Both the position numbers and the translations under genes were made by a program. Shown in pieces: positions 54,448 to 63,896 of a stretch of DNA of 64,000 nucleotides. The notes beneath the pieces were generated by a model. It made no database searches and was not told the origin of the DNA. It saw only the letters and a program-made list of their open reading frames with translations. This DNA comes from Prolixibacteraceae bacterium (GTDB taxonomy: Bacteria; Bacteroidota; Bacteroidia; Bacteroidales; Prolixibacteraceae): assembly GCA_019459485.1 (NCBI GenBank), contig JAIBEZ010000035.1, positions 36,511-100,510 on the forward strand, read 5' to 3'. Numbering within the stretch: the first letter of the stretch is position 1; each line of letters opens with the position of its first letter.

Positions 54448-57400
54448 ATGAGGGTGAACGAATTAATCAAAGATGAAAATTTTCAGATTGTAATTGTTGA
54501 CGACACAGTGGAATACCTTAAATTCTTATCTGATATACTTACCAATGAAGGATATTTGGTTCGTCCGTTTAACAGTGGCGAATTGGCTTTGCGCAGCATA
54601 AAAGAAAATCGGCCATCGCTTGTTTTACTTGATTTTGTGATGCCTGTGATGGATGGTTACGAAGTGTGCCGAGCGTTGAAAGCCGATGAAAACACCCGCG
54701 ATATTCCGGTTATCTTCATCAGCGGATCGGGCGACAAGGAATTGATGTTGACCGGATTCCAGGTTGGAGGCGTAGATTTTATCAACAAACCTTTCAGAAA
54801 GGAAGAAGTTTTGGCCAGGGTAAAAACACATATCAGTCTGTACCATTTTCAGTTGGATTTAAAAGCCAAAAATGAGATGCTTCAGGATGAAATAATTAAG
54901 CGGAAGCAAGCCGAACTAGCCATCGAAAAAAGGATGACTGCAATAACGCAACCGGTAGGAAAGTCAATGGCGGTTGACTTTGGCGATCTGTTTAACATTG
55001 CCGAACTGCAAAAGCTTCAGGATCAGTTTGCAAGTGCTTTTGGTGTGGCTTCCATTATCACACAGCCCGATGGCAAGCCCATTACCAGCCCAAGTAATTT
55101 TAGCCGGTTGTGTCAGAATATTATCCGCTGTACAGAGAAAGGATTGCTCAATTGCATGTATTCCGATTCAGTAATTGGTCGTAATAATCCTGAAGGTCCC
55201 GTTGTTCAGACTTGCCTGAGTGGCGGTTTGTGGGATGCAGGCGCAAGTATTTCTGTAGGGGGGAAACATGTAGCAAACTGGTTGGTTGGTCAGGTTCGGA
55301 GTGAGGTTCAGCAAGAAGGTAAAATGACAGAATACGCCAGAGAAATTGGGGCAGATGAAGCTGATTTCATGCAGGCATTCGGTGAAATCACCTCCATGTC
55401 GCGGGAGCAGTTTCAGAAAATTTCGGAAGTATTGTTTACCATGGCCGGGCAATTGTCAACGATGGCCTATCAAAATATGCAGCAGAACAGGTTTATAAAC
55501 GAACGAAAAGAGGCAGAAGCAGCTTTGGTCGCAAGTGAAGCGAGGTTCCGCACTACTTTGTACAGTATTGGCGACGGGGTAATCACTACCGATTCGGACG
55601 GAAAAGTGAGTATGATGAATCCGGTTGCAGAACAACTTACCGGATGGTTGCAGGCAGATGCAGCGGGTAAAATACTGGAAGAAGTTTTTCCGATTATCAA
55701 TGAAGAAACAAGGGAGCAGGTTGAAATTCCGGTAAGGAAAGTACTTCGAGAAGGAGTAATAGTAGGACTTGCCAACCATACGCTGTTGATTGCAAAAGAT
55801 GGCACTGAAAGGCCAATTGCCGACAGTGGCGCACCCATCCGGAACAAAAACGGAGAAATTGTTGGGGTGGTTTTGGTATTTCGCGATCAGACCGAGGAGC
55901 GGCGTGCAGAAAAAGTATTGATAGAGACCAAAAAACGGTTCAGGCTGTTGTACGAAAATGCCCCATTAAGTTACCAGTCACTCGACCCGCAGGCAAGGTT
56001 AATTGATGTGAACCCTGTCTGGTTGCGAACAATGGGCTATTCAGGAAAAGATGAAGTCATTGGCCATCATTTTGGTGAATTTATGACTGCGGAATCTGCT
56101 GAACTTATCAAAAACAGGTTTAGCGATTTTGTTGCTGCCGGCGAAATCCACAATTACGAGTTTGATATGGTACGCAAAGATGGTACAATCATTACCGTAT
56201 CGTACGAAGGCAAAATTGGATATGACGAATTGGGACATTTTAAGCAAACCCATTGCATTTTTACTGATATTACCGAACAAAGAAAGGCAGAACTGGCTCT
56301 GAAAGAAAGCGAAGAGAAATTCAGGAATATTGTCGAATCAAGTCCCATCGGAAAATATTTTTATCATTTGGAAGAGGATGGAAACTTGATTTTTATGGGT
56401 TCAAATCCTTCGGCTGACAAAATTATTGGGGTCGATCATCAAACACTTATCGGAAAGACAATTCAGGAGGCATTCCCCAATCTTGCACAAACGCAGGTTC
56501 CTGAGATATATGCACAGATCGCCAGAGGAGAAATTGGAACCCAATTCTTTGAAATAGAATATTTTGAAAATCAGATCAATGGATTTTTTCAGGTCACCGT
56601 TTTCAGAATTGGAAATAATTCGATTGCCGTAGATTTTATGGATATTTCGGATCGTAAGAAAACTGAAATTGCACTCAGGCAAAATGAAGAAAAATTCAGG
56701 AGCCTGTTTGAAAATGCTGCGATTGGCATTTCAATTACCAGTATGGACGGCACCATGCAAATCAATCCTGTTTTACACGAAATGCTCGGATATTCCGAAT
56801 CAGAATTCAGGAATAAAAAATGGCAGGAAATAACACACCCAGATGATATTCAGAAAAGTTTGGATTTTATTAATGCGCTGGTTGAGGGTAAAGCAGAACG
56901 GCTTCACTTCGAAAAACGGTATTTGCACAAGAGTGGAAACACCATATGGACAGATGTTAGCGCAACTTTAAATCGTGACCTAAACAATAATCCACTCTAT
57001 TTTATAACAAGTATCAATGATGTAACCAAACGTAAAGAGGCCGAAGAAAGCTTACGCCGGAACGAACGGAAATTCCGCGCCCTGATTGAGAACAGTTCCG
57101 ATGCTATTTCGCTCGTTGATTCAAATGGAATTGAATTTTATCACAGCTCTTCGTGCCAGCATATACTGGGTTATTCGGATGTGGAAAGAAAAGGACGTAG
57201 TATGATGGAGTTGATTCATCCGGATGACAGAGAATCCATGATAAATATGTTTACAGACATCCTTAAAAATCCGGGGATACTTACGTTATTGCCAACACGG
57301 GTTAAGCACAGCAATGGTTCGTGGATCTGGATTGAAGGTGTCGCCAATAATTTGCTCACCGATTCTGACATCCAGGCGATTGTTATCAATTTCCGGGATG

Positions 57401-59691
57401 TAACTGAACGCAAACAATTTGAACTAAAATTGCAAAGGAGTGAGCAGGAACTCAAAAGAGCACAACAAATTACACACATCGGAAGTTGGTACCTGAATTT
57501 GGCAGATAATGATGTGTATTGGTCCGAAGAACTTTATAAAATGTACGGGCTCGACCCCAATCTGCCCGTACCTCCCTTCACGGAACACATGAAACTTTTT
57601 ACTCCTGAAAGCTGGGAGTTGCTGTCGACATCGTTGGCAAACACTGCCGAAACCGGAATTCCATACGAATTGGAGTTAAAAACAGTGCGCGAAGATGGCA
57701 GCAATGGCTGGATGTGGGCGCGCGGTGAAACAGTAAAGGATTCTACCGGAAAGACTGTTGGCCTCTGGGGCGCAGCTCAGGACATTTCGGCACGCAAACA
57801 AGCAGAGCAAGCGTTGTTTGAAAGCGAAGAAATGATGCGCAATTCGCAATCTGTGGCACATTCATGTTCCTATTCAACAAATCTGAATGAAAATGAACTA
57901 GGAGCAAGCCCATGGATATGCTCGCCTGAATTTTATAAAATATTTGGAATTGACAAAACATATCCTCATACATTAGAAGGTTGGGCAGGCTTTATTCATC
58001 CTGACTACCGTGAAGAAATGGTTGCTTATCATGAATATGTTATAAAGGAAAGATTACCGTTTGAACATGAATATAAAATAGTCCGCATCAGCGATGGCGT
58101 TGAGCGCTGGGTTTATGGTACAGGAAAACTTGAATTTGATGAAAAAGGGAATCCCGTTAGAATGCATGGGGCGATACAGGACATCACCGAACGCAAACAG
58201 GATCTGGAAGCCATTCAGAATGAACGACAATTACTTCGTACACTGATCGATCATTTGCCTGATCCGATCTATGTGAAAGACAACGAGGGCCGCAAATTGC
58301 TTGCAAACCGGGCCGATCTTGAAAATATTGGTGTCTTGGACGAAAGTGAAGTTTTGGGTAAATCTGCTTTGGAAATCTTTAATACTGAAATTGGTTACCG
58401 CGATTATGAAGATGATTTGATTGTGATTGAAAAGGGTGAGGCGGTAATTAACCGGGAAGAAATATTCGTTGATAAAAATGGTAAAAAACGCTGGTTGTTA
58501 ACCACCAAAGTTCCGATTTTAAATAAAAGCGGTAAACCATCAGGACTTGTTGGCATTGGTCGTGATATCACTGAACAAAAAAAAGCAAACGAAACGATTC
58601 AGAAACTTTCAAAGAGTATTGAACAAAGCCCTTCCACCATCGTAATTGCCGATGTTTTGGGCAACATCGAATATGTAAATCCTAAATTCATAGAGATTAC
58701 CGGATATACTTTGGAAGAGGTAATCGGTCAAAATCCGCGCATATTGCAATCAGGCGAAACGCCTCCTGAAAAGTACAGGGAACTATGGAATAAAATTACT
58801 TCGGGGGAGGTTTGGCGCGGTGAATTTCTTAACCGGAAAAAGGACGGCGACTTATTCTGGGAATGGGTAACCATGACATCAATCAAGGATAACCATGGAG
58901 AGATTACCAACTATATTGCAATTAAAGAAGACATTAGTTCCCGAAAACAAATGGAAGTTGATTTGATTGTTGCAAAAGAGAAGGCAGAGGAAAACGACCG
59001 CCTGAAATCTGCGTTCCTTGCAAATATGAGTCACGAAATACGTACACCGCTCAACAGCATCATCGGATTTGCCGAATTATTATCCGATCCTGATTTTGAA
59101 CTGGATGAACGTTACGAATTCGCTTCGTTGATTAGTGCATCGGGAAACAACCTGCTTGCAATTATTACCGACATTATGGACATCTCGAAAATTGAAGCGG
59201 GTCAGGTGGCGGTGAATAGGAGTGTTTTCAATGCCCGGAAATTGGTAAATGATGTTCACAATGAATACAGATTCAGGGCACATGATAAAGGAATTGAACT
59301 GAGAATTGCTTCGGAAACGCCCGATGAAGAATGTCCCATTTATAGTGACCAGATAAAAACGAAACAGGTACTGATCAACTTTGTGGGCAATGCGCTCAAA
59401 TTCACCGAGAATGGATTCATCGAAATTGGCCTGAAAGTCAGGAACGAGTCGGTCGAATTTTTCGTAAGAGATACGGGATTAGGAATTTCTGTTGCACATC
59501 GCGAAGAAATATTTGAACGCTTCAGGCAGGTAGAAGATTCCTCAACCCGAAAATACGGAGGCAATGGCCTTGGGCTGGCAATTTCGAAAAGCCTGATCGA
59601 AATGATGGACGGTACGATCGGGATGGAATCGGAACCTGGCAAAGGGAGTACGTTTTATTTTACCTTACCCACATCAGTTTTAGAGGTTTAA
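54448..59691 (+). CDS. Cytoplasmic multi-sensor hybrid histidine kinase: REC-PocR-9xPAS-HisKA-HATPase
   Basis: About 1747 residues from the ATG at 54448 (MRVNELIKDENFQIVIVDD). The frame is open to 54259, but that extension is not REC-like. Order: receiver (8-130, phospho-acceptor Asp62 in LLDFVMPVMDG); PocR-type sensory domain (about 172-340, with several Cys around LCQNIIRCTEKGLLNC); nine PAS domains with PAC ends (about 364-484, 496-611, 624-737, 749-864, 876-989, 1007-1117, 1127-1249, 1259-1377, 1389-1504); HisKA with His1529 (MSHEIRTPLNSIIGF); HATPase with N box, DTGLGIS and NGLGLAIS. No membrane segment, so cytoplasmic. The next gene, 9 bp on, encodes a cobalamin-binding protein. Confidence 0.93.
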   Translation: MRVNELIKDENFQIVIVDDTVEYLKFLSDILTNEGYLVRPFNSGELALRSIKENRPSLVLLDFVMPVMDGYEVCRALKADENTRDIPVIFISGSGDKELMLTGFQVGGVDFINKPFRKEEVLARVKTHISLYHFQLDLKAKNEMLQDEIIKRKQAELAIEKRMTAITQPVGKSMAVDFGDLFNIAELQKLQDQFASAFGVASIITQPDGKPITSPSNFSRLCQNIIRCTEKGLLNCMYSDSVIGRNNPEGPVVQTCLSGGLWDAGASISVGGKHVANWLVGQVRSEVQQEGKMTEYAREIGADEADFMQAFGEITSMSREQFQKISEVLFTMAGQLSTMAYQNMQQNRFINERKEAEAALVASEARFRTTLYSIGDGVITTDSDGKVSMMNPVAEQLTGWLQADAAGKILEEVFPIINEETREQVEIPVRKVLREGVIVGLANHTLLIAKDGTERPIADSGAPIRNKNGEIVGVVLVFRDQTEERRAEKVLIETKKRFRLLYENAPLSYQSLDPQARLIDVNPVWLRTMGYSGKDEVIGHHFGEFMTAESAELIKNRFSDFVAAGEIHNYEFDMVRKDGTIITVSYEGKIGYDELGHFKQTHCIFTDITEQRKAELALKESEEKFRNIVESSPIGKYFYHLEEDGNLIFMGSNPSADKIIGVDHQTLIGKTIQEAFPNLAQTQVPEIYAQIARGEIGTQFFEIEYFENQINGFFQVTVFRIGNNSIAVDFMDISDRKKTEIALRQNEEKFRSLFENAAIGISITSMDGTMQINPVLHEMLGYSESEFRNKKWQEITHPDDIQKSLDFINALVEGKAERLHFEKRYLHKSGNTIWTDVSATLNRDLNNNPLYFITSINDVTKRKEAEESLRRNERKFRALIENSSDAISLVDSNGIEFYHSSSCQHILGYSDVERKGRSMMELIHPDDRESMINMFTDILKNPGILTLLPTRVKHSNGSWIWIEGVANNLLTDSDIQAIVINFRDVTERKQFELKLQRSEQELKRAQQITHIGSWYLNLADNDVYWSEELYKMYGLDPNLPVPPFTEHMKLFTPESWELLSTSLANTAETGIPYELELKTVREDGSNGWMWARGETVKDSTGKTVGLWGAAQDISARKQAEQALFESEEMMRNSQSVAHSCSYSTNLNENELGASPWICSPEFYKIFGIDKTYPHTLEGWAGFIHPDYREEMVAYHEYVIKERLPFEHEYKIVRISDGVERWVYGTGKLEFDEKGNPVRMHGAIQDITERKQDLEAIQNERQLLRTLIDHLPDPIYVKDNEGRKLLANRADLENIGVLDESEVLGKSALEIFNTEIGYRDYEDDLIVIEKGEAVINREEIFVDKNGKKRWLLTTKVPILNKSGKPSGLVGIGRDITEQKKANETIQKLSKSIEQSPSTIVIADVLGNIEYVNPKFIEITGYTLEEVIGQNPRILQSGETPPEKYRELWNKITSGEVWRGEFLNRKKDGDLFWEWVTMTSIKDNHGEITNYIAIKEDISSRKQMEVDLIVAKEKAEENDRLKSAFLANMSHEIRTPLNSIIGFAELLSDPDFELDERYEFASLISASGNNLLAIITDIMDISKIEAGQVAVNRSVFNARKLVNDVHNEYRFRAHDKGIELRIASETPDEECPIYSDQIKTKQVLINFVGNALKFTENGFIEIGLKVRNESVEFFVRDTGLGISVAHREEIFERFRQVEDSSTRKYGGNGLGLAISKSLIEMMDGTIGMESEPGKGSTFYFTLPTSVLEV

Positions 59692-59700
59692 AATTAAATC

Positions 59701-60366
59701 ATGGCACCCATGCAATATAAACCGATTCTGGTTCAGGAATATATGCAAAACCTGCTGAAAGGAAACCGTGCAGGCTGTTCGTCTGTTGCCCGGCAATACC
59801 TTGCAAAAAATCCTTCCATCAAAGACTTGTACGAAGAGGTTTTCAAAGTTTCGTTGTATGAAATTGGACGTTTGTGGGAAACCAACCAGATAACGGTAGC
59901 CACGGAACACATGGCTACAGCAATTACTGAAGGCATTTTAAACGAGTTGTTTGAGCAAATAATTCCGGAAAAAAGGTACAACAAAAAAGTGGTGGTGGCT
60001 TGTGTCGAAAATGAAAAGCATCAGGTGGGTATTAAAATGGTGGCCGATGTTTTCGAAATGAAAGGATGGGAAAGTTTTTTTCTCGGGACTGGAATTCCTA
60101 CTTCAGAACTGGTAAAGTTTATTCGCGAAACTCAACCCGATATTCTGGCAATTTCGCTGAGCGTTTATTTCAATTTCGCTAAGCTGCTGAAAATGTTGCA
60201 AATATTGAGAAGTGAATTCCCATATTTGCAGATCATTCTTGGAGGACAGGCATTTACAAGGGTTCCTGATGACGTTTTTCAACGACTCGGAAATGTTGTT
60301 CTTTTAACTGATTTATATCTGCTTGAGAAGTACATTGACTCGATAAATGCAAATCTTAAAACTTAA
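59701..60366 (+). CDS. Stand-alone CarH-like cobalamin-binding sensor protein
   Basis: 221 residues. Residues about 8-90 form the helical cap domain with the Wx9EH motif (Trp59, Glu69, His70 in LWETNQITVATEH) that packs on adenosylcobalamin in CarH-type photoreceptors. Residues 95-215 form the B12-binding Rossmann domain with ExHxxG (Glu105, His107, Gly110; His107 would be the lower axial ligand), the ISLSVY strand and LGGQAF. There is no MerR DNA-binding domain and no methyltransferase domain. CarH His132, which caps cobalt after illumination, corresponds to Glu60 here. A heme-binding (SCHIC-like) variant is the main alternative. It lies between two sensor-kinase genes. Confidence 0.9.
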   Translation: MAPMQYKPILVQEYMQNLLKGNRAGCSSVARQYLAKNPSIKDLYEEVFKVSLYEIGRLWETNQITVATEHMATAITEGILNELFEQIIPEKRYNKKVVVACVENEKHQVGIKMVADVFEMKGWESFFLGTGIPTSELVKFIRETQPDILAISLSVYFNFAKLLKMLQILRSEFPYLQIILGGQAFTRVPDDVFQRLGNVVLLTDLYLLEKYIDSINANLKT

Positions 60367-60369
60367 GTG

Positions 60370-60831
60370 ATGGATAGAAATGATTTAATCAAAACTGCTG
60401 AAAAACTGAAACAAGTAAGTGAAAAGAGTGCCGGCGAGTTTGGTTTAAAAAAAGAAGCATTGGTTGCAATGATGAATCAGAAAATGGAAAGCCGTCCTGA
60501 TTTGCCGGACATGGTGGGTGCCGGAAATATTGAAATGATGAAGGACAATCATGCCAATCATGCCCGTTTTCTCGAATCCATTTTTAACCAGCATTCACCC
60601 GAAATATTGACAGACACGGTTCTTTGGGTTTTCCGGGCTTATCGTTCACGCAATTTCAGTTCAACTTATTGGGCTTCTCAGTTAAATATGTGGATCGAAA
60701 TTTATAAAAAGGAGCTTTCGCCCGAATGCTTTCAGGAAGTGTATCCGTATTACAACTGGATGCAAATCAACATCCCGACATTTAATAAATTGGCCGAAGA
60801 CGAGCTCGATGCTCCGCTTTCGGCACATTGA
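60370..60831 (+). CDS. Unknown helical protein next to the cobalamin sensor
   Basis: 153 residues from the ATG at 60370, 3 bp after the previous stop (a GTG one codon earlier is possible). No family recognised. It is soluble and helical, with an N-terminal charged helix (RNDLIKTAEKLKQVSEKS), a Met-rich linker (VAMMNQKMESRPDLPDMV) and a His/aromatic-rich core (DNHANHARFLESIFNQHSPE, WVFRAYRSRNFSSTYWASQL, YYNWMQINIPTFNKLAEDEL). The His, Trp and Tyr content could suit cofactor or ligand binding. Its tight coupling implies it works with the cobalamin protein or the kinases. Confidence 0.75.
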   Translation: MDRNDLIKTAEKLKQVSEKSAGEFGLKKEALVAMMNQKMESRPDLPDMVGAGNIEMMKDNHANHARFLESIFNQHSPEILTDTVLWVFRAYRSRNFSSTYWASQLNMWIEIYKKELSPECFQEVYPYYNWMQINIPTFNKLAEDELDAPLSAH

Positions 60832-61275
60832 TAATTTCTCTGTGAACCTCTGTGTCTGCTCCGCGGATACGATTAAACCAACCCGGAAGGGGTTGAATGG
60901 AGGAGGGAATCCGCCTGCTTCCTGCCTCTTCCCGCCTCTTCCCGTCGCTTCGCCAACGGTAATGGCTTTCTTTTCGGCAGCCCCCTGAGTCTCACGAAGG
61001 CTTTCCGGTTTCTCACCGGGTCTTCACGCCTTCTCACGAAGGGTTCACGTGCACGTTATTCGTTCGTGAGAAGGCGCGCATCGTTCGTGAGAAGGCGCGC
61101 ATCGTTAGCGAGCGGAGGTTAAGCCCTGGTGATGAAGCGGTAGCCGTCAGAAATTCAATTTGTATTTGTCTTTTGAAACGAGCAAAACTAAAGAAAAGAA
61201 AAATGTCGTACACCAAAACACAAGAGAACCACAGAGGTTGAAACTCATTTTTATATATTTCAGTTTTGGATATAA
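60832..61275. other. GC-rich structured intergenic region
   Basis: 444 bp without a credible gene. About 60840-61140 is markedly more GC-rich than the surroundings. It contains tandem GCCTCTTCCC (60924-60943), a 14-bp inverted repeat (61027-61040 with 61063-61076) and a 21-bp direct repeat (61063-61104). It may encode a structured leader or ncRNA of the following kinase genes, or be a remnant of a mobile element. Confidence 0.6.
61027..61104. repeat. Inverted repeat plus 21-bp tandem repeat
   Basis: CGCCTTCTCACGAA (61027-61040) pairs exactly with TTCGTGAGAAGGCG (61063-61076). The right arm is part of a 21-bp unit repeated at 61063 and 61084, so two alternative hairpins could form. Confidence 0.85.
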
Positions 61276-62544
61276 ATGAATGTAATGGAACAGCAATCTA
61301 AGAACAACCTCATCTCCGATTGGGCCGGTCTGATTTGTGAACTTTCGCATCAGGGATACTCAGTAGCTATTGGCATTTTTGATACAAATGGCCAGTTGCT
61401 CGATGCCAACCAGGCAATGTGTTATTTTTTGGATACGAATCGTTCAGAACTAAAACCTGGAAACCTGTTTATTAATCCTGACTTTTCTTTCTTTTTATCT
61501 GAGGAACACAACGAACTTGTTTTCGAAGGTCTAATGACGATCGGAAATTATACTGATGTCAGTTTTGTGCTTCAATCCAGGGTATTCAGGAGAAACAACC
61601 GTATTTTGGTTTATGCAGAAGCCGATGTGCCCGATTTGTTCGAAGAAAACAAAAAAATGAGTGTTTTAAATCAGGAGGTTAATAACCTGCAAAGGCAACT
61701 CATTAAAGAGAAAAAGAACTTGCAGGCCACCCTTGCTGAATTAAAGGAAACCCAGCAATTGCTGATTCATTCAGAAAAAATGAATGCAATGGGCAAATTG
61801 GTGGCCGGTGTTGCGCACGAGTTGAATAACCCGATTGCTTTTGTTTACAGCAACCTGTTTTCGCTCGAAAAATATGTGGCTGAAGTGTTCGATGCCATCA
61901 GGCAAATTGAAAAACAGGTTGAGCAGACTGGCAATCAGGAGTTATTGGAAACAATTGCCCAACTGAAGGAAAAGAACGAACTGAATTATCTGGAAGAAGA
62001 TATTTCGGAAATGACCAAAGAATCGAAAGTAGGGATTGAACGGGTGAAAACCATTGTGGAAGATCTTCGCCGTTTTTCAAGGCTCGACGAATCAGACATC
62101 AAACAGGTTGATCTGGTTGAAAATATCCGTTCAACCGAATCAATTGTAAGGGCCGAAATCGCCAAAAAGAATATTCATTATCAGTATGTTGGTCCTTTGA
62201 AGCTTCAGTTGGAATGTTTTCCCGGGCAACTCAACCAGGCAATATTGAATGTATTAATTAATGCCATCGATGCTGTTCAACCGGGTGGCCATATTTCTTT
62301 AATTGTAACTGACGAAAAAGACAAGATAAATATCGAAGTAACCGATGATGGCCAAGGAATTCCGGAAAAGATAAAAAATCGTATTTTTGAGCCGTTCTTT
62401 ACCACCAAACCAGTTGGGAGCGGAACCGGTTTGGGATTGAGCATCACCTACAAGATTATTCATGATTTACACAAGGGAACAATTGAGGTCGAATCAATAG
62501 TACAACAAGAAACAAAAATAAAATTGACGATACCAAAAAAATAG
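61276..62544 (+). CDS. PAS-domain sensor histidine kinase
   Basis: 422 residues, no membrane segment. The N-terminal PAS-like part (about 20-125, [25 protein letters not shown]) is followed by a coiled coil (about 130-170), the HisKA-type domain with His181 ([14 protein letters not shown]) and a HATPase domain ([33 protein letters not shown]). It lies 6 bp before the REC-kinase gene, forming a clear operon and a likely phosphotransfer pair. The upstream structured region may regulate it. Confidence 0.92.
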   Translation: MNVMEQQSKNNLISDWAGLICELSHQGYSVAIGIFDTNGQLLDANQAMCYFLDTNRSELKPGNLFINPDFSFFLSEEHNELVFEGLMTIGNYTDVSFVLQSRVFRRNNRILVYAEADVPDLFEENKKMSVLNQEVNNLQRQLIKEKKNLQATLAELKETQQLLIHSEKMNAMGKLVAGVAHELNNPIAFVYSNLFSLEKYVAEVFDAIRQIEKQVEQTGNQELLETIAQLKEKNELNYLEEDISEMTKESKVGIERVKTIVEDLRRFSRLDESDIKQVDLVENIRSTESIVRAEIAKKNIHYQYVGPLKLQLECFPGQLNQAILNVLINAIDAVQPGGHISLIVTDEKDKINIEVTDDGQGIPEKIKNRIFEPFFTTKPVGSGTGLGLSITYKIIHDLHKGTIEVESIVQQETKIKLTIPKK

Positions 62545-62550
62545 AACTGC

Positions 62551-63777
62551 ATGGATGTTAATTTATTGAATGAGAAAGATCACAATCTCTTAATCATTGA
62601 CGACGAAGTTGAGATCACGAAAGCTTTGGTCAGACAATTCAGGAGAAAATACAATGTATTTGCCACAACCGATGCCGCCGATGCCCTTAAAATTATGGAG
62701 AAGGAAAAAATACAGGTTGTTCTTTCGGATCAGCGGATGCCCGGAATGACAGGTGTTGATTTTTTTGCTCAGATTAAAGACAAGTATCCTGATGCACTGA
62801 AACTTATTTTAACCGGATACAGCGATATAGAAGCAGTGATCGGTGCAATTAACGAAGGACAGGTCTTCAGGTATGTTAAAAAACCGTGGAACCCGGATGA
62901 GTTGGAATCGATTATTCGTGAAGCGTTTGAAAAATACGAGTTGATAACGAACAATCGTAAATTAATGTCCAGCCTTCAGGAAGCCAACCAAAACCTGGAG
63001 GCGAAAGTGAAGGCCCGCACGCTGGAACTTGAAAGGGTAAATGCCAGCCTCTCGGAGTTGAACCTCGAGAAAAACAGGTACATCGGAATGGTAGCACACG
63101 ATTTAAGAAATCCAATTGGCGTGGCATCCTCATTTTCAGAAATTTTAATTGATGATTTAGACACGATACCCAAAGAAACTCAGCTCGAATATTTGGGACA
63201 CATCAGCTACAGTTGCGACTTTTCATTGAAACTTATCCACGATTTTCTCGATGTGTCAAAAATAGAATCCGGAGTATTCAATCTGAACCTGACGGAATTG
63301 GAATACCTTTCTTTTATTAAGAAAAGTATTGTTCATGAAGAGATACTGGCAAAAAATAAATCGCAGGAAATAATCATCAGAACCGAATTGAGTAGCATCA
63401 CAGTTACCTTTGATAGCAACAAAATACAGCAGGTATTGAATAACCTGTTGAGCAATGCGATCAAATATTCGTTTCCTGATACAAAAATTGTGATAGATAT
63501 TTCGGAATCTGCTGATGAAATTGTAACCAAAATCATTGATCAGGGGCAGGGTATTCCTGAGGTTGAGCTTCAGAAATTATTTAATCCTTTTCAAACCACC
63601 TCGGTTAAGGCTACTGCCAGCGAAAAATCCACCGGACTCGGTTTGGCCATTGTGAAAAAGATAATAGAAGCCCATCATGGCTGGGTAAAAGTGGAAAGCG
63701 AAGTAGGCAAAGGTTCGGTGTTTTCTTTTGGTTTGTCAAAGCAAATCGAAAGAAGTAGCCCCGATTTTTCGCTTTAG
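62551..63777 (+). CDS. REC-HisKA-HATPase hybrid response regulator/kinase
   Basis: 408 residues. Receiver domain 12-130 with DDE in LLIIDDEVEIT, phospho-acceptor Asp60 (VVLSDQRMPGMTG), the Thr in LILTGYSD and the Lys in YVKKPWNPDE (RpfG-like receiver). A coiled coil follows (LEAKVKARTLELERVNASLSEL), then HisKA with His183 (GMVAHDLRNPIGVASSF) and HATPase (LLSNAIKYSFPDT, DQGQGIPEVELQKLF, STGLGLAIVKKI). The receiver is at the N-terminus of a kinase, as in the 54448 protein. It probably takes phosphate from the 61276 kinase. Confidence 0.92.
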   Translation: MDVNLLNEKDHNLLIIDDEVEITKALVRQFRRKYNVFATTDAADALKIMEKEKIQVVLSDQRMPGMTGVDFFAQIKDKYPDALKLILTGYSDIEAVIGAINEGQVFRYVKKPWNPDELESIIREAFEKYELITNNRKLMSSLQEANQNLEAKVKARTLELERVNASLSELNLEKNRYIGMVAHDLRNPIGVASSFSEILIDDLDTIPKETQLEYLGHISYSCDFSLKLIHDFLDVSKIESGVFNLNLTELEYLSFIKKSIVHEEILAKNKSQEIIIRTELSSITVTFDSNKIQQVLNNLLSNAIKYSFPDTKIVIDISESADEIVTKIIDQGQGIPEVELQKLFNPFQTTSVKATASEKSTGLGLAIVKKIIEAHHGWVKVESEVGKGSVFSFGLSKQIERSSPDFSL

Positions 63778-63843
63778 TTGCTTAAAAAAGAAAGGTTTCC
63801 TTATAGTTCTTCAGACAAACAAGTATTTTACTTTCAAATTAAT

Positions 63844-63873
63844 TTTGGAAGTTCAAATTAATTTCTACATTTG
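63844..63873 (+). promoter_or_regulatory. Promoter of the leader-peptide operon
   Basis: TTTG (63844-63847), 18-bp spacer, TACATTTG (63866-63873), the best promoter match in the window. About 24 bp separate it from the leader ATG. Confidence 0.7.
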
Positions 63874-63896
63874 CCCTCATTAAACGACAGCAGTAA

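Noticed and set aside
61034..61216. Minus-strand 60-residue ORF in the structured gap
   Set aside because: It reads through the tandem repeats (RTMRAFSRTMRAFSRT) and shows no protein-like features.
60832..61275. Cobalamin riboswitch in the gap before the kinase pair
   Set aside because: Attractive given the B12 protein, but I could not find the conserved B12-box or the expected multi-stem core; left as a structured region.
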